Notes: generated by a model from the letters alone, not told the origin. A stretch of DNA of 37,160 nucleotides from Cylindrodendrum hubeiense (GCA_014621425.1 JAANBB010000402.1:1-37160); one strand, 5' to 3'. Counted from the stretch's first letter, positions 8,274-19,139 are shown. Translations and numbers: made by a program.

Positions 8274-11032
8274 GCCAGGACTATTTCAACGGCAAGGGGA
8301 AGGCCCCTGTGCACCAGGACGCCGACTCCGACACCGACTCCGATGCCGACCACGGCGTTCCCAACGATCCGGCGACTTCGCCACCGCTTTCCTCCCAGCC
8401 CAACTATATGACCGTAGGAAACGGTTCGGCCTCAACACATGCGGCGCACCTTCAGACCTTGCTCGACGACTCGGGCTATGGGGCCAGCGTGGCCGGCGAC
8501 TCCAGGATCGCCACCTTGGGCAGCTATGCGATGGACCTGCAGCACGACCGGCCCCAGTCGGGCGCAATCCACCAACTGTGGTACAACGCCCACCGAGCTA
8601 GCCTTGGTCGGGCCATCAATAAGGTCCTTGACCTGCTTGAGAGCCTTCAAGAGATGAACACGTCGTGGCCCGCCCACTATCCCTCAGTTCAACGAACCAG
8701 GAGTGCCTCTCCCGACCCCCCCGCGTCACGACCCGGAATCTCTCAGGCACACTCCACCGCTAGCGGTTCCTCGTCGTCCACCGTTCGCAACCCCATGCTC
8801 CGACGATCTATGACCTCCGTCGAAACTGGTGCCGAATCAAGCCGAGCCGCCGAATCCCGATCGACTCCCGAACCACGATTGGTCTCCCCGCAAATCTCCC
8901 AAGAGTTCTCTATTCTGAAGTTGGATCTGAAGCTGGGAGCGCTGCACCAGACCGAGCTTGTGCATTCACTAGAGAAGAACTCCATTGCAGCACTGCTCGA
9001 TGGCAAGATTAGCTCCAGCATTAAGCATCTCCTCTCCCTTCGCGAACGCATCGAGGACACCGCAAGCAAAGTCTTGATCACTGGCGACCTGAATGCCGGA
9101 AAGTCGACCTTCTGCAATGCCCTCCTCCGACGAAAGGTCCTTCCCGAAGACCAGCAACCCTGCACAGCCATCTTCTGCGAAGTCCTTGACTCAAGAGAAA
9201 ACTCGGGCATCGAGGAGGTTCACGCCGTGCACAAGGATGTCGCCTATAACAGAAATGACGAATCAACCTACGACGTTTTTTCCTTGGAGAAGTTGGAAGA
9301 TGTTGTGATCGACAACGAGACTTATACTCAGTGCAAAATTTATGTCAAGGATACCAGGACTATCGACGAGTCCCTACTGAACAATGGAGTGGTGGACATT
9401 GCCTTGATCGACGCCCCTGGCCTCAACTCGGACACGACCAAGACGACGGCAATCTTTGCCCGACAGGAAGAGATTGACGTGGTAGTGTTCGTAGTTTCTG
9501 CCGCCAACCACTTTACCCAGTCTGCCAAGGAGTTCATCTGGGCTGCTGCGGCAGAGAAGGCCTACATCTTCATCGTCGTCAACGGTTATGACAACATCAG
9601 AGACAAGGATCGGTGCCACAAGATGATCATGGATCAGGTTGCTGGACTAAGTCCCCGGACAGCCAAGGAATCTTCAGAGCTCGTCCACTTCGTTTCCAGT
9701 AACGCCATTCCCGTCGGGCCGTCCCCTCCTGGCGGACCTAGTGGTGGTGGTAGCGGAAGTTCAAGTGGGGGTGGCGGCGGTGACCCTGGCGACGGGGACG
9801 ACAAGGGTAAGGGTAAGGATCTCGACAAGATCCGAGACTTCGAAGCCCTCGAGCAGTCACTGCGGAGATTCGTCCTCGAGAAACGAGCTCGATCGAAGCT
9901 CGCCCCAGCCCGTACCTATCTCCTGAACATCCTTAACGATGTCCATGCCCTGGCAACAGTTAACCAGGAGGTGGCCCAGTCTGAGCTTCAGCGAGTGACA
10001 AGAGAACTCAAGGAGCTTGAGCCCCAGTTGGAGTCAGGCAGAAAGGCCTGTACCGAAGTCAGTGACGAGGTCGACAGAAACATTGAGGACACCTGCAAGG
10101 ACGTTTACGACCACACCCGCTCGACACTTAACTCGGCAATCCTCCACGCAGGCAACACCAACTACGACGTTCCTTACCCCGGCCTCCTAAACGCCTTCCA
10201 GTATGCCGAAGACCTCAAGGAGGCTATGCTCTCGCACATTGCCGACTCGGTCGCGATCTGTGAGGAGCACGCCCGCAGCAGGACGGTCCATGGTGTCAAC
10301 ATTATCAAGCAGCTCGGCATTCTACACATCGGTGACGAGTTCCAGAACATTCAGTTCCGCCCGAATGTCATGTTCCAGCACAAGCACCACGCCCTTGCCC
10401 GCCAGGTTCACATCCCAACTCAGCTTGCAGACTTTGTCGACTGGACCACGCTACTGCAGCACCAGGAGAAGTACGCGGGCACCGGCATGGCTCTGACCGT
10501 CGCCGGCGCCATTGTGCCCCGGATGATTGGCATGAGCACTTGGATGGACCAGGCCCTCGCCGCAACTCGTCTTCTGAGCAACGACAACCTTCGCCAACTC
10601 ATCCTTCCTGGAATCCTGGTAGCTGGTGAGTTTCTCTTCTCCCTTTTCCCCTCCTCAGGTCGCATCTTACTAACTCCTACTCCAGCCATCGCCGCCTCGG
10701 CATACGTCCTCCAGCAAATCCCCAACTCTCTTCCCCCTCGCCTAGCCACCAAAATCTCCACCCAGCTCGCCGACCTCGACTACGTGCACTCCAACTCAGC
10801 CCGCATCGCCTCCTCTGTCCGCAAGGTCCTGCGCTTCCCGGCCTCAAACCTCCGCGTCAGCCTCGAGCAAAGCGTCAAGGACCTCGACACCAGGCGCGAC
10901 GACACCATCAAGGTCAAGGGTGAGAGTGAGCGTGCCTCCAGTTACTTCTTCTCCCTCGTCCGCAAAACCGAGGAACAGCGCAGTGCCGTCGAGCAAGTGG
11001 ACCTGGAGGCCCCGCCGCTGGGCGCACATTAA
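8270..11032 (+). CDS. FZO1: Mitofusin Fzo1, mitochondrial outer-membrane fusion GTPase
   Basis: Exons 8270-10625 and 10686-11032 encode 900 residues. The intron is 60 bp: GTGAGT donor, perfect TACTAAC branch point at 10668-10674, CCAG acceptor. The dynamin-type GTPase domain shows the P-loop GDLNAGKST at about 272-280, the switch QPCTAIFCEV, DAPG at 381-384 and N-G-Y-D at 438-441 in the G4 position. A Gly/Ser-rich insert (about 484-518) follows and then coiled-coil heptad regions. Hydrophobic segments from about 736 to 800 (around ALTVAGAIVPRMIG and LILPGILVAAIAASAYVLQ) form the expected outer-membrane hairpin, and a C-terminal heptad region ends the protein. Family knowledge: Fzo1 tethers and fuses mitochondrial outer membranes with Ugo1 and Mgm1. 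The N-terminal 200 residues are Ser/Asp-rich and probably disordered. A uORF overlaps the start. The gene converges with the deaminase gene. Confidence 0.95.
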   Translation: MSQDYFNGKGKAPVHQDADSDTDSDADHGVPNDPATSPPLSSQPNYMTVGNGSASTHAAHLQTLLDDSGYGASVAGDSRIATLGSYAMDLQHDRPQSGAIHQLWYNAHRASLGRAINKVLDLLESLQEMNTSWPAHYPSVQRTRSASPDPPASRPGISQAHSTASGSSSSTVRNPMLRRSMTSVETGAESSRAAESRSTPEPRLVSPQISQEFSILKLDLKLGALHQTELVHSLEKNSIAALLDGKISSSIKHLLSLRERIEDTASKVLITGDLNAGKSTFCNALLRRKVLPEDQQPCTAIFCEVLDSRENSGIEEVHAVHKDVAYNRNDESTYDVFSLEKLEDVVIDNETYTQCKIYVKDTRTIDESLLNNGVVDIALIDAPGLNSDTTKTTAIFARQEEIDVVVFVVSAANHFTQSAKEFIWAAAAEKAYIFIVVNGYDNIRDKDRCHKMIMDQVAGLSPRTAKESSELVHFVSSNAIPVGPSPPGGPSGGGSGSSSGGGGGDPGDGDDKGKGKDLDKIRDFEALEQSLRRFVLEKRARSKLAPARTYLLNILNDVHALATVNQEVAQSELQRVTRELKELEPQLESGRKACTEVSDEVDRNIEDTCKDVYDHTRSTLNSAILHAGNTNYDVPYPGLLNAFQYAEDLKEAMLSHIADSVAICEEHARSRTVHGVNIIKQLGILHIGDEFQNIQFRPNVMFQHKHHALARQVHIPTQLADFVDWTTLLQHQEKYAGTGMALTVAGAIVPRMIGMSTWMDQALAATRLLSNDNLRQLILPGILVAGEFLFSLFPSSGRILLTPTPAIAASAYVLQQIPNSLPPRLATKISTQLADLDYVHSNSARIASSVRKVLRFPASNLRVSLEQSVKDLDTRRDDTIKVKGESERASSYFFSLVRKTEEQRSAVEQVDLEAPPLGAH

Positions 11033-11420
11033 CGAAGAATGGACAAGATTGGATGAACAACTATTCACACGGTTGACGACGAGAAGGCAAAACGTGGCGT
11101 TTAGGGCATGGAGGGGCTTGCAAAAGTCCCAATCTTTTATTTTCACTCGGGTTCCGATTAATGAAGAACAATTCAACACTTACCCCGTCTTTACCGGGCG
11201 TTGCTTCTATCCCAGTTTCAGGCACATCGCAATAGAAGCGCCTTTATCCTGTCGTTCAGGGGTATTACAACATTTTTACTTAGAAAAGAACCAATACCAC
11301 TTTGTCAGTTTCTCAGGAAATCAAGGCGACTTTCTTTTCAAATTTCTCTCCTGGCGCTCTATCTCACAGTCATTTCTTGATTTGCCGTGAATATGCGTGT
11401 AATCGGAAGATGCTATGGCT
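11033..11420. other. Shared 3' region of convergent FZO1 and ADAL genes
   Basis: This 388-bp AT-richer spacer lies between the FZO1 stop and the deaminase stop on the opposite strand. It must hold both 3' UTRs and polyadenylation sites; overlap of the two transcripts is possible. No gene is seen. Confidence 0.6.
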
Positions 11421-12753
11421 TCATTCCCACATGATGCTCTGCAACCGATCCTTCTCTATCTCGCCGCCGAAGATGCCCTCGATGCCCTGTCGTGCAAGGC
11501 CGCAGATAGCCTCTCGATCAAAGCCGAAGTGCTCTGCGACAAGGCGATACTCGTTGGAAAGAGGGCTTCCAAAGACGCCAACGTCGTCGGTCTGGGGAGA
11601 TAAATAACATCAGCATACTTCAGTCTTCATGTCAGCTTGGTACTCACCCCAAGTGAAATCTTAGGCCCCTGGATGTCTTTCCACGCCCCAAAGTGATGAC
11701 CCTCAAACCCACCGCGAACCATACCCGCCTGCACGTTGCAGCTCAGGCATAGCTCTAGGCATAGTTCTCGTCTCGCAATCTCCTCCTTTGAGGCCTCATC
11801 CTCCCATATGACATGTCCGAGACGATCCGGCTGCCACCCCAACAGTACATCCAACTCTTCTTTCGAGCCGCTCGCCTCTGCCTCGGCAAAATGCACGGTA
11901 ATACCTAGACCCTTCTTCTTGGCTTCCAAGAACACAGGCGTGAATGCGGCAACCGCTCCCCCAGGCTTTGCCGTCGGGTCACCACACAGGTCAAGCCCAA
12001 CAACACCTTCATGGCTGTGCGCTAGGGCGAGGGCAAGGGTTGATGCTGCCATGGTGGGGGTGTGGCGACGGTCGACGGAGAGGATGAGGCGGGTGTGGAG
12101 CTGCGGATTCTCGAGCTCAAAGGTAGCGATGGTAGAGAGGAGGACGGATACGTAAGCTTCTGCCGTGAGGAGCGGTGTTCCGCGGGGTGTGGTGCGCAGC
12201 TCGAGGTAGCAGACACCATCGTTGAGGAAGTCGGTCAGAACGGAGGTTGCTGTGTAACGCACGGATTCTTCGTCGGTGAGTAGGCCGTATATGTAGGTAC
12301 TGAAGAGCGGGAAGAAGCTGCGGTCTGTCAGAACCGGATTGATGGACAAGCGGCGGCAGTTCTCCGTGAAAGAATGGGATTATGGTTGGGACTGAGACAC
12401 CATTGTAACCTCATGGCTTCTAGCAAGTCCAACCCTCTAGAAATCTAAAGCAGAAGACGACGAGGGGCTCACGTTTCCAGGTTATAGTCATGCTTCCCTT
12501 CCGGCATGATGACGAGCGGATCCTCGAGATCTGTCTCTCCGTTTTTCTTCTTGCGCAGCCATACTTCGTGTAAAGCCTTTCGGGAGATGCTGCCTGTTAG
12601 GTGGGCATGAAGCTGAAGTTGTCTTCGTTAGAGGACGTTATCATTGCATTGGGGAGAACTAGATTGGCGGTCTTGCTATCCAACAGCGGGGTAGGATACC
12701 GGCACGCAGGAACGTACCTCAATCTTGGGCAGAGCCACGTAGTCCATTTTCAT
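11421..12753 (-). CDS. ADAL: Adenosine deaminase-like protein (N6-methyl-AMP deaminase type)
   Basis: Four exons, 12753-12718, 12612-12473, 12317-11648 and 11591-11421, give 338 residues (human ADAL is about 355). Introns are 105, 155 and 56 bp. All ADA-superfamily zinc and catalytic residues are visible: HAH at 14-16, HFAE with His201 and Glu204, RLGHV with His227, and TDD at 283-285, completed only by splicing exon 3 to exon 4. LELRTTPR is the ADAL signature rather than the form in classical adenosine deaminase, so the likely substrate is N6-methyl-AMP or a related modified nucleotide from RNA turnover. The splice of exon 2 to 3 was chosen because it yields NLETFFPLFS without a stop and in phase; a longer exon 3 would need a different donor. 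ATG 12753 is followed by a second in-frame Met at codon 3. Cytosolic, no targeting signal seen. Confidence 0.9.
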
Positions 12754-13688
12754 TGAGTTTCATGCACGGCAGTTTTGGGGGCTTGGTCCGACCAGAGCTG
12801 TAGTTGACTAGGTTGAGTTATGTCTTAGTGAAGAAGTGCCGTTGGCGGAGACGAGACATTAAGAAGGTTCTAGCTACCCTAAACCACATGTGTTGCCGAA
12901 CGCAATATAATCCACTTCAATGCAGCAAGCGTGAATTCGTTGATAACTTGCCTCGTAATCATTGCGCCTGACAAAATGGCGGTTGTTGCATATTACTCAT
13001 TGATATCGGATTTCTCGGTCCAGTGTATCATACTTGTCACACACCTGCTAAACTTGCATTATACCAAAATGTAACTCTGAAAATATTATATTAAGTCTCA
13101 GACTTGTTTGCATCGAAATACACCACCCAATTGGCATGTTGCGGCTCTCTAGTTAACCTAGAGCTACCTATACGGCATCCCAAGGTTCGTTTTCATGAAT
13201 TGAGGATGATCCCTTGTTATCCAGGGCGCAATAAGTCCCTCTGTCGGCGAGTAGACAGGGCTGTCTCGGTTGGACAGTGCTACCCAATGCAACGCAACAT
13301 CAAGCTGGAACATTGACAACGAGCTGGCCAAAAACGGGATCTTAATAGGCAAAAAGATCACATTGTATGGCATCAGAGAATAAAAGTCTTAGTATGACAA
13401 AATACATGTGAAGCCACCTTTCCTGGAGATGAGATCGCAGCCATTACTTGTCTGTCCCCCGTCCTAATACTTTACATCATATAGGAATGCATGCATCCGC
13501 ATTTCGCCCCTCCCAGTCCAACCCAGTGCATTCATCAAAGGGGTCCGATGGCTATATGCGCCATTTCCGAATATTGTACAAAAATGGGCTCACTACTCGG
13601 CCCAACAATTACCACGTCCGCTCGAGGCGCGGTTATACAGCGTCAACCTCCGGCGTGGGGAGGCGAATTTTCGTGTGCTGTTCCCATC
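12754..13688. other. Intergenic between ADAL and TOM22
   Basis: The 935 bp upstream of the deaminase gene and downstream of TOM22 are relatively AT-rich. Only short frames are present (for example 13104-13316 plus), none with protein-like features. It should contain the ADAL promoter and the TOM22 3' UTR. Confidence 0.6.
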
Positions 13689-14206
13689 TTACAGCGCAGG
13701 CCGAGCCTGGTTGTCGCCAAGCGCGGCGCCAACCTTCTCGGCAGTGTTGCCCTCAGCACCGGCAGTCAGGAGCTCGCCACCTGTCTGTCGCATGTTGTAC
13801 TCCTGCTCCATGGCGGTGAGCTGCTGGTCCTCGGCGAATGAGAGGGCGAAGGGGACACCGAAGAAGAGAGCCGAGGTGGTGATGACCCAGGCACCCTTGC
13901 CGCTGAAGGAGAGGACGCTCCAGGCGGTGCTAGTAACGGCGTTGACACTGCTGGAGATCCAGGAACGTGTGGTGGGGGGAACGATATCGCGGAGAGCGTA
14001 TAATCGCTCGGCGAGGGTCTCGTCTGAAGGGTCGTACTCGGACTCGTTGGAAATCTCGGATTCTAGGGAGAGTTAAGTTGGTGCTTCGGGAGCAAGATTG
14101 AGTAGTAGTCGGACGAACCAGTATCAGTGTAGTCCTCATCATCGACCTCAGGGCCAGCCTGGGTGGCCTGGAAGTGCTCGTCCTCGACCTCGGTAAGGAT
14201 AACCAT
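13689..14206 (-). CDS. TOM22: Mitochondrial import receptor subunit Tom22
   Basis: Exons 14206-14119 and 14062-13689 encode 153 residues, the usual length for fungal Tom22. The start sits in an optimal context (CCACCATGG). The 56-bp intron has an unusual donor, GTTCGT, but a CTAG acceptor, and the phase agrees. Residues 1-45 are strongly acidic, the cytosolic presequence-binding domain. ERLYALRDIVPPTTR (48-62) is the highly conserved Tom22 core. One transmembrane segment spans about 84-105 (GKGAWVITTSALFFGVPFAL) with the conserved proline at 100, and a short intermembrane-space tail follows. Tom22 is the central receptor of the TOM complex, docking Tom20/Tom70 cargo onto Tom40. The identity is secure. 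Confidence 0.96.
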
Positions 14207-15667
14207 GGTGGCGGTTTAAAGTTGGGTAGGGAGAAATGTGATAATTATTGGCTGTGGAAACGGTCGTTTACACAAAGTTGACGAAGAAGAGCGATGTCTG
14301 TCGTCAAGGTTGTGCGGAATGGAGCTCGAAAGGGCGACTTGTCGTCTTGGAGATGGGGTTCGGCGCTTTCGGCTTCAGTCGTCAGGTGATCGAAGCAGTA
14401 AATTTGGCGAGTGCGATGCGCGATGCAAGGATGACGGGAAGCGGGCGAAGATTGCCGATGAAGAGGGCAATTCTCTGAGGTTAAGTGGTTAAGCTGTCGT
14501 TGGCGTCACGATGCCATCGAGTCAAATTTTTTGACATCCGCGGGAGCTGCGCCGGGGACTGGGGAGTGGCGGGTTTAGCCGAAGAACACACTATCATCAC
14601 GTGCGCCTGATTAGGTAGCTCATCCAGGTTCAACATTTGCCCCACTATTCACTTCGCAGTCGCAAAACATTAACCTGGGCTACGGTATGGCTGGCCATAG
14701 CTTGCTTGCAAAGTATGATAAAAAGAGGTAAAATATTATACCAGATCCTCTGGAATTAGCCACTTCTTCATGTTTCATCGCAGGAATTTCGTTTCAGGCG
14801 AAAGAAGCAGGCCAAGACAGTTGGATGAAGGCTGAGAATACACAGGACCTGGTAAAGGTAATGGGAACCACTCAAGTACAAACTCTTTGTATTGATAAAT
14901 TTCTTACTTTAGAAAATAGCACAGTAATAATCTTCTTGTTCAAAATCATCGACCCACGTTCCACCCGTATGGCCAGTGACCAAGTCGAGCTGCGCGCTCC
15001 GATGAGAGCTATGCTGATACACTAAGACTCCATGTGACACCAACAATCCTCTACATAATCGTTTCACCTTGTTCCCCCAGCTCCGAGGTCATGTTCTCGT
15101 GGAAATAATGCCCATAAGGGAAAAACATGTTTGTCACATCGCCACAAGAGCCAAGGCAACTAGGGCTATTAGCAAAAGACGCAACGAACTAAATAGTAAT
15201 GACACTCGAAAATGCAGGGATTATAGTGAGGTATTAGTGTAGTCCTAGGAACACCGAGTCTATATGACAGCCACTGAAAGGAAAACCAGGCGTAAATGTA
15301 TGTAGCTGAATCTACATGTATGATCATTGTGGAATGGAATGGGGTGTAGAAGTCCATCTCCGTTTGTCGGTTTTGCATGTATGAATATGAATAATTGGCT
15401 CCGGAGAAGTCCCCCGGGTTCTCATATTCGAAGTGGCGCGTATCATATGAAAGGTTATAAAATTTTCACGAGAACCTCGCTGGCCGACCCAAGTGACAAA
15501 TAAATACGGATGGAAGTTGGCGAAACGGATTGGAATCGCCCATATACTCAACTCCTTACACCAACAAGTTCCTTTGTTCAATCCTGGGTATATGAGTCAT
15601 TGATAGTTTACCTCGGTTTATCCTCCCACTTGTCCTCTTCTCCGACATTAGCCCACGCTCAATCACC
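14207..15667. other. Intergenic between TOM22 and the orphan gene
   Basis: About 1.46 kb with both divergent promoters (TOM22 leftward, 15668 gene rightward). The left 400 bp are GC-rich and the right 900 bp AT-rich. The frames seen are short and overlapping on both strands, without motifs. A TATAAAAT element is at 15456-15463. Confidence 0.55.
15456..15463 (+). promoter_or_regulatory. Candidate TATA box of the 15668 gene
   Basis: TATAAAAT lies 205 bp upstream of the ATG at 15668 on the same strand, in an AT-rich stretch. The distance is acceptable for a fungal promoter with a short leader, but no other core element confirms it. Confidence 0.35.
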
Positions 15668-16912
15668 ATGGGGAATGTCCCAACCCGGGCCAAAGCCACG
15701 GGAGAGAGAGAGGGATGCTGGTACACCAGAAGTCCCTACGGAAGCGGCAATCCATTGAAGAATCTCGGTGCCCTGTTTTTTTCTAGGTTACTGGACGAGG
15801 ACCGAATAGACTGCGACTGTCATCTCCGCGGTACGTGCATGCCCGGCGAGCCTCCGCTGCCACCGATGGACGAGTTTATAATGGACCTGAACCTCAACCC
15901 GGGCTGGGAGGCCAAACCGGCTCATCATGTCAAGCCGAAAATCCCAAACGCTCACACATACCGCCCGAAGGAATGGACGCCGGATGTTTTCCAATATTAT
16001 CCATCCGGCCCAAAAATCCCACCTATCGGGAAGCGGGGCCTTGAAACCCTGGAGCCCGAGTTCGAACGACCGGTTCCATTCTCTAACAAGGCCGTGCCGT
16101 CCCGGTGGAAGTTTCCCACTCTTGTCATCCAGGCCTTTCACGCATTGCCCGGAAACAAGCAGAAAGCTGTGCTAGACAAATGGCCCGACTTCGAGCCGTT
16201 CACCGAAGACCTACCCCAGAGCTTTGAGCAGAGCTATTTCAAGATCGACCCACGCCCGTCACTGGCAATCCTGCTGGGTGATCCCCGTGGACGGGCGGGC
16301 GATGCTGTCCGGGCCATGGATTCGAGATACGCCGACCTCGTCCTTCAATGTGCCAATGAAGCCATGACAGATATGCTGAATATGACGATGCAGGCCCTCG
16401 ACAAGAAGCCGAAATCCGGCGAGAATGTGGATGCCGATGAACTCACCATCAAGCAACTCCAATATTTGGAAGTTTTCAAGCACTACGCCGTTCTCTGGAA
16501 TCGCCATGTCCCGATTGATCCCGATTGGGGGTCAGCCCGTGGCGGTGATACATTCGACATTCAAGTCAAAAACGGCAATGGCAAGGATGTAGAGGTAATT
16601 ACTGCCAATGAGGTCTGTACATCTGTTACCGAAGGAGCGCTCTCTAATATCAGAGAGCATGACTCCTATGTGGCGGATTTTGACGACATCATGGGGTCGC
16701 TAGACCAGCAGATGAAACTGGGAGAGGGAAACTCATTTATCGAGGCCATGCAGCTCTCGGACACACTCGCGCCAATGACCCAAGACCTCGACTGGAAGCC
16801 CCAGACAATTGCCGCGGTGTTTGGCTCTTCGATGCCAGGGCTGCAAGTCGCCATGAGCTACTTTGCTCTGTCGCTGTGGGTTGGGGTTGGCACAAGCGCA
16901 CGCTTGGGGTAG
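15668..16912 (+). CDS. Hypothetical protein, family not recognised
   Basis: One open frame of 414 codons with a near-optimal start context (CACCATGGG). I do not recognise the family. Visible features are an N-terminus MGNVPT that fits the N-myristoylation pattern (Gly2, Thr6), a Cys-rich stretch CDCHLRGTC near residue 50, a Pro/Lys-rich segment about 70-150, and a more helical, acidic second half. There is no signal peptide or clear membrane segment except a mildly hydrophobic last 25 residues. A 66-bp in-frame intron is possible at 15721-15786 (GTACAC..TTTTTTTCTAG); it removes 22 residues and keeps the frame, but the branch point is weak. Codon use looks coding (protein-like composition over 1.2 kb, no tandem low complexity). 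It could be a lineage-specific gene; expression is unproven. Confidence 0.65.
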   Translation: MGNVPTRAKATGEREGCWYTRSPYGSGNPLKNLGALFFSRLLDEDRIDCDCHLRGTCMPGEPPLPPMDEFIMDLNLNPGWEAKPAHHVKPKIPNAHTYRPKEWTPDVFQYYPSGPKIPPIGKRGLETLEPEFERPVPFSNKAVPSRWKFPTLVIQAFHALPGNKQKAVLDKWPDFEPFTEDLPQSFEQSYFKIDPRPSLAILLGDPRGRAGDAVRAMDSRYADLVLQCANEAMTDMLNMTMQALDKKPKSGENVDADELTIKQLQYLEVFKHYAVLWNRHVPIDPDWGSARGGDTFDIQVKNGNGKDVEVITANEVCTSVTEGALSNIREHDSYVADFDDIMGSLDQQMKLGEGNSFIEAMQLSDTLAPMTQDLDWKPQTIAAVFGSSMPGLQVAMSYFALSLWVGVGTSARLG

Positions 16913-18578
16913 AATGGGAGGGGAGTGGATGTTGGGAGGCGACGGGAGTGGGAAGATGCATTGTTGAGGGTTTTGCGTTGTTGTCAAAGGACGGATGGCG
17001 TGAAGTTGCTGTTGTCGTTGGCACGCTATGTAAGACAGGGACACTAATACGTAATACCCGGGCTTATGTGCACAACCACCTGACCTACGTGATGGATCCC
17101 AATAATTGCCAATTTGTCCATAGGCAATTAGACATTTGGCATCGTGACCGGTTCAGCCATCGAATCCTGGTTCTCGGATTAAATGGCGGTAAAGAAAGAT
17201 CCTGGCCTGGGGATAGGAGGGTCTAGTTCGGTCTTGTACAACGCAGCCATTGAAAGGCACTGTCGTGAGCACGAACTTGTAGTCAACTAAGAAACTCGTC
17301 GACCTAGGCCCGCGGAAGACGGGGCCTTGACGGACCCTTGGGAAAAGCGCCGATTGGGCAATACGGACTGGGGAGCGAGGGACAGACGCCAGGCTGGCGC
17401 AACAAATGTCGTCTGTATATTTGACGCAGGGCGGTTCACCGACGCAAGAACCCGATGACAGTGCTCGGCCCGCTCCACATGCTGAGCAAGTAAGGAGCCT
17501 CGGTGCGTTGCATCACTCGGTTGCTTATCACGGATTATGTGGGAAGCATGACGAGTTGATTGGCCTTTTGTGTCTTGTCTCGGAGAGAAGGATCATGTTG
17601 GAGGGAAGAGGCCATCCGCGTGTCAAACTCCCAATGCCACCCTAGAGTCTCCAGCATCCACAGCAACCAGAGACACACATGTTGGTCTAAGTGGCTTGTA
17701 CCTGCACGGTATCCTTTGCAGCAACCTATACTTGCAGCCCCTGATTTCGCAACCTCTTGCTTGCAGGGAACTGTCACACAGTCATTGTCCGTCTCACAAG
17801 CCGTCAATTCTCAAGTTTGTCGAGTCCCGGATCCCCGCCCGCTAACAATGCACCGAGTCACATTCTCAGCCAGCACGTGTACGCGTCGTTGGTTTGCGTG
17901 CAGACGATAAACAGGGGCTCCGCGAAGTTTGACAGGCCGGTGGTCACTTCGAAGTTTACACCAGGGCCGATCAGGCGCGCCGCCGCAGCCAGTGGCTCTC
18001 GGCCGCAGGCCTCCGGGTGGGCGCCGGGCGAGGGGGGGCCTCAATGCCTCACCGCAACAAACGCCCTTGGGAAATGGGTGGCCGAATTTGATCGTGACTT
18101 GTTCGAAACGGCGGGGAGCTATTGGGGGGCCATTGAGGGGCCGGCGAGGGCATCGTGATCATGCACGGGCGACCCTGATCCCCGGATGCGGTGGGATTGG
18201 GATTGCGGCATGGGTTGGCGCTGCCACAAGTCGCTAATTAGGTACATGGCCGTCGACTAAAGCTGATGGTTGGAGTGCGGCGCACGCCCCGGAGGCCGGC
18301 ATCACAGTTTGGCCGGTGGGTGGGGACCCACTCCGAGCGAAGCAGCGGGCGCTGAAGAGGCCCCAGGCCCTCTTTGTGGCTCTTAGGGGGTGCCTCAGTG
18401 GCCTTTGTAGCACAGTAGTGCCCTGGGCGTGCTGGGTGCTGCTGGGCTCGTGCTGGGCGGCGCCCTGGGGTGCCCCTCGCTGAGCCACTGGGGAAAGCTC
18501 GCTCGGAAAACTCTGCCCCCAACATTCCACTTCGTGCAACTCAAAGGTGGCCGGCCGGGCGCCAGCAAGGTATCCGGG

Positions 18579-18588
18579 GGTACGTACC
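18579..18588. repeat. GGTACGTACC palindrome, copy 1
   Basis: A perfect 10-bp self-complementary sequence. Identical copies are at 23034-23043 and 29538-29547, all in non-coding DNA. Shorter relatives with TACGTA are scattered through the intergenic regions. Confidence 0.7.
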
Positions 18589-19139
18589 GCCTACACTTGT
18601 ACCTGTCTTTTATCTTTGCTCCCAGTTCCATCCTAGTTCACATTAACAAGGCCGGTCGGTACGTATCTCCCCGGTATCTTGACAGAATGAGAAAGAAAAA
18701 AAAGAGAACCTAGCAGGAAACAGCTCTGTCTGTTGCACACCCCTTGTCCTATGCCGAAGATTGCATGCGTGCAGGGCATGGGAGCGGTAGTTGGGGCGCT
18801 CATTGGCCGGTCTCCCTAACTCAGGTACCAGGTACCATTTCCTTATTCGCACCGAACGAGATCGGGACCGGGGCCCGGGTGCGGATGTACAGTGCACCTC
18901 GTGTGGCGGTGCCCATTTCGAATGCTGATTGTGTTTATTGTTTCTGGTGGGTATTACAGGACGCAGTGCTTGGCACGAAGAGACATGTCCTGCATGCCCT
19001 TTTGTCCTCGAATGGCCGCTAGACGAATTGATTCGAGTTGCGTGCAGGACAGCGGGCAGACGAGATGACGGTACGAGGCAGCACCACGAACACGATACCG
19101 GCTCCCGGCTTTGGTCTCATGCCTTAGGTAAGGCGAGGG

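Noticed and set aside
8065..8601. 178-codon plus frame overlapping the FZO1 start out of frame
   Set aside because: Most of it is the shifted reading of the FZO1 coding sequence; it implies only that the FZO1 transcript probably starts after 8065.
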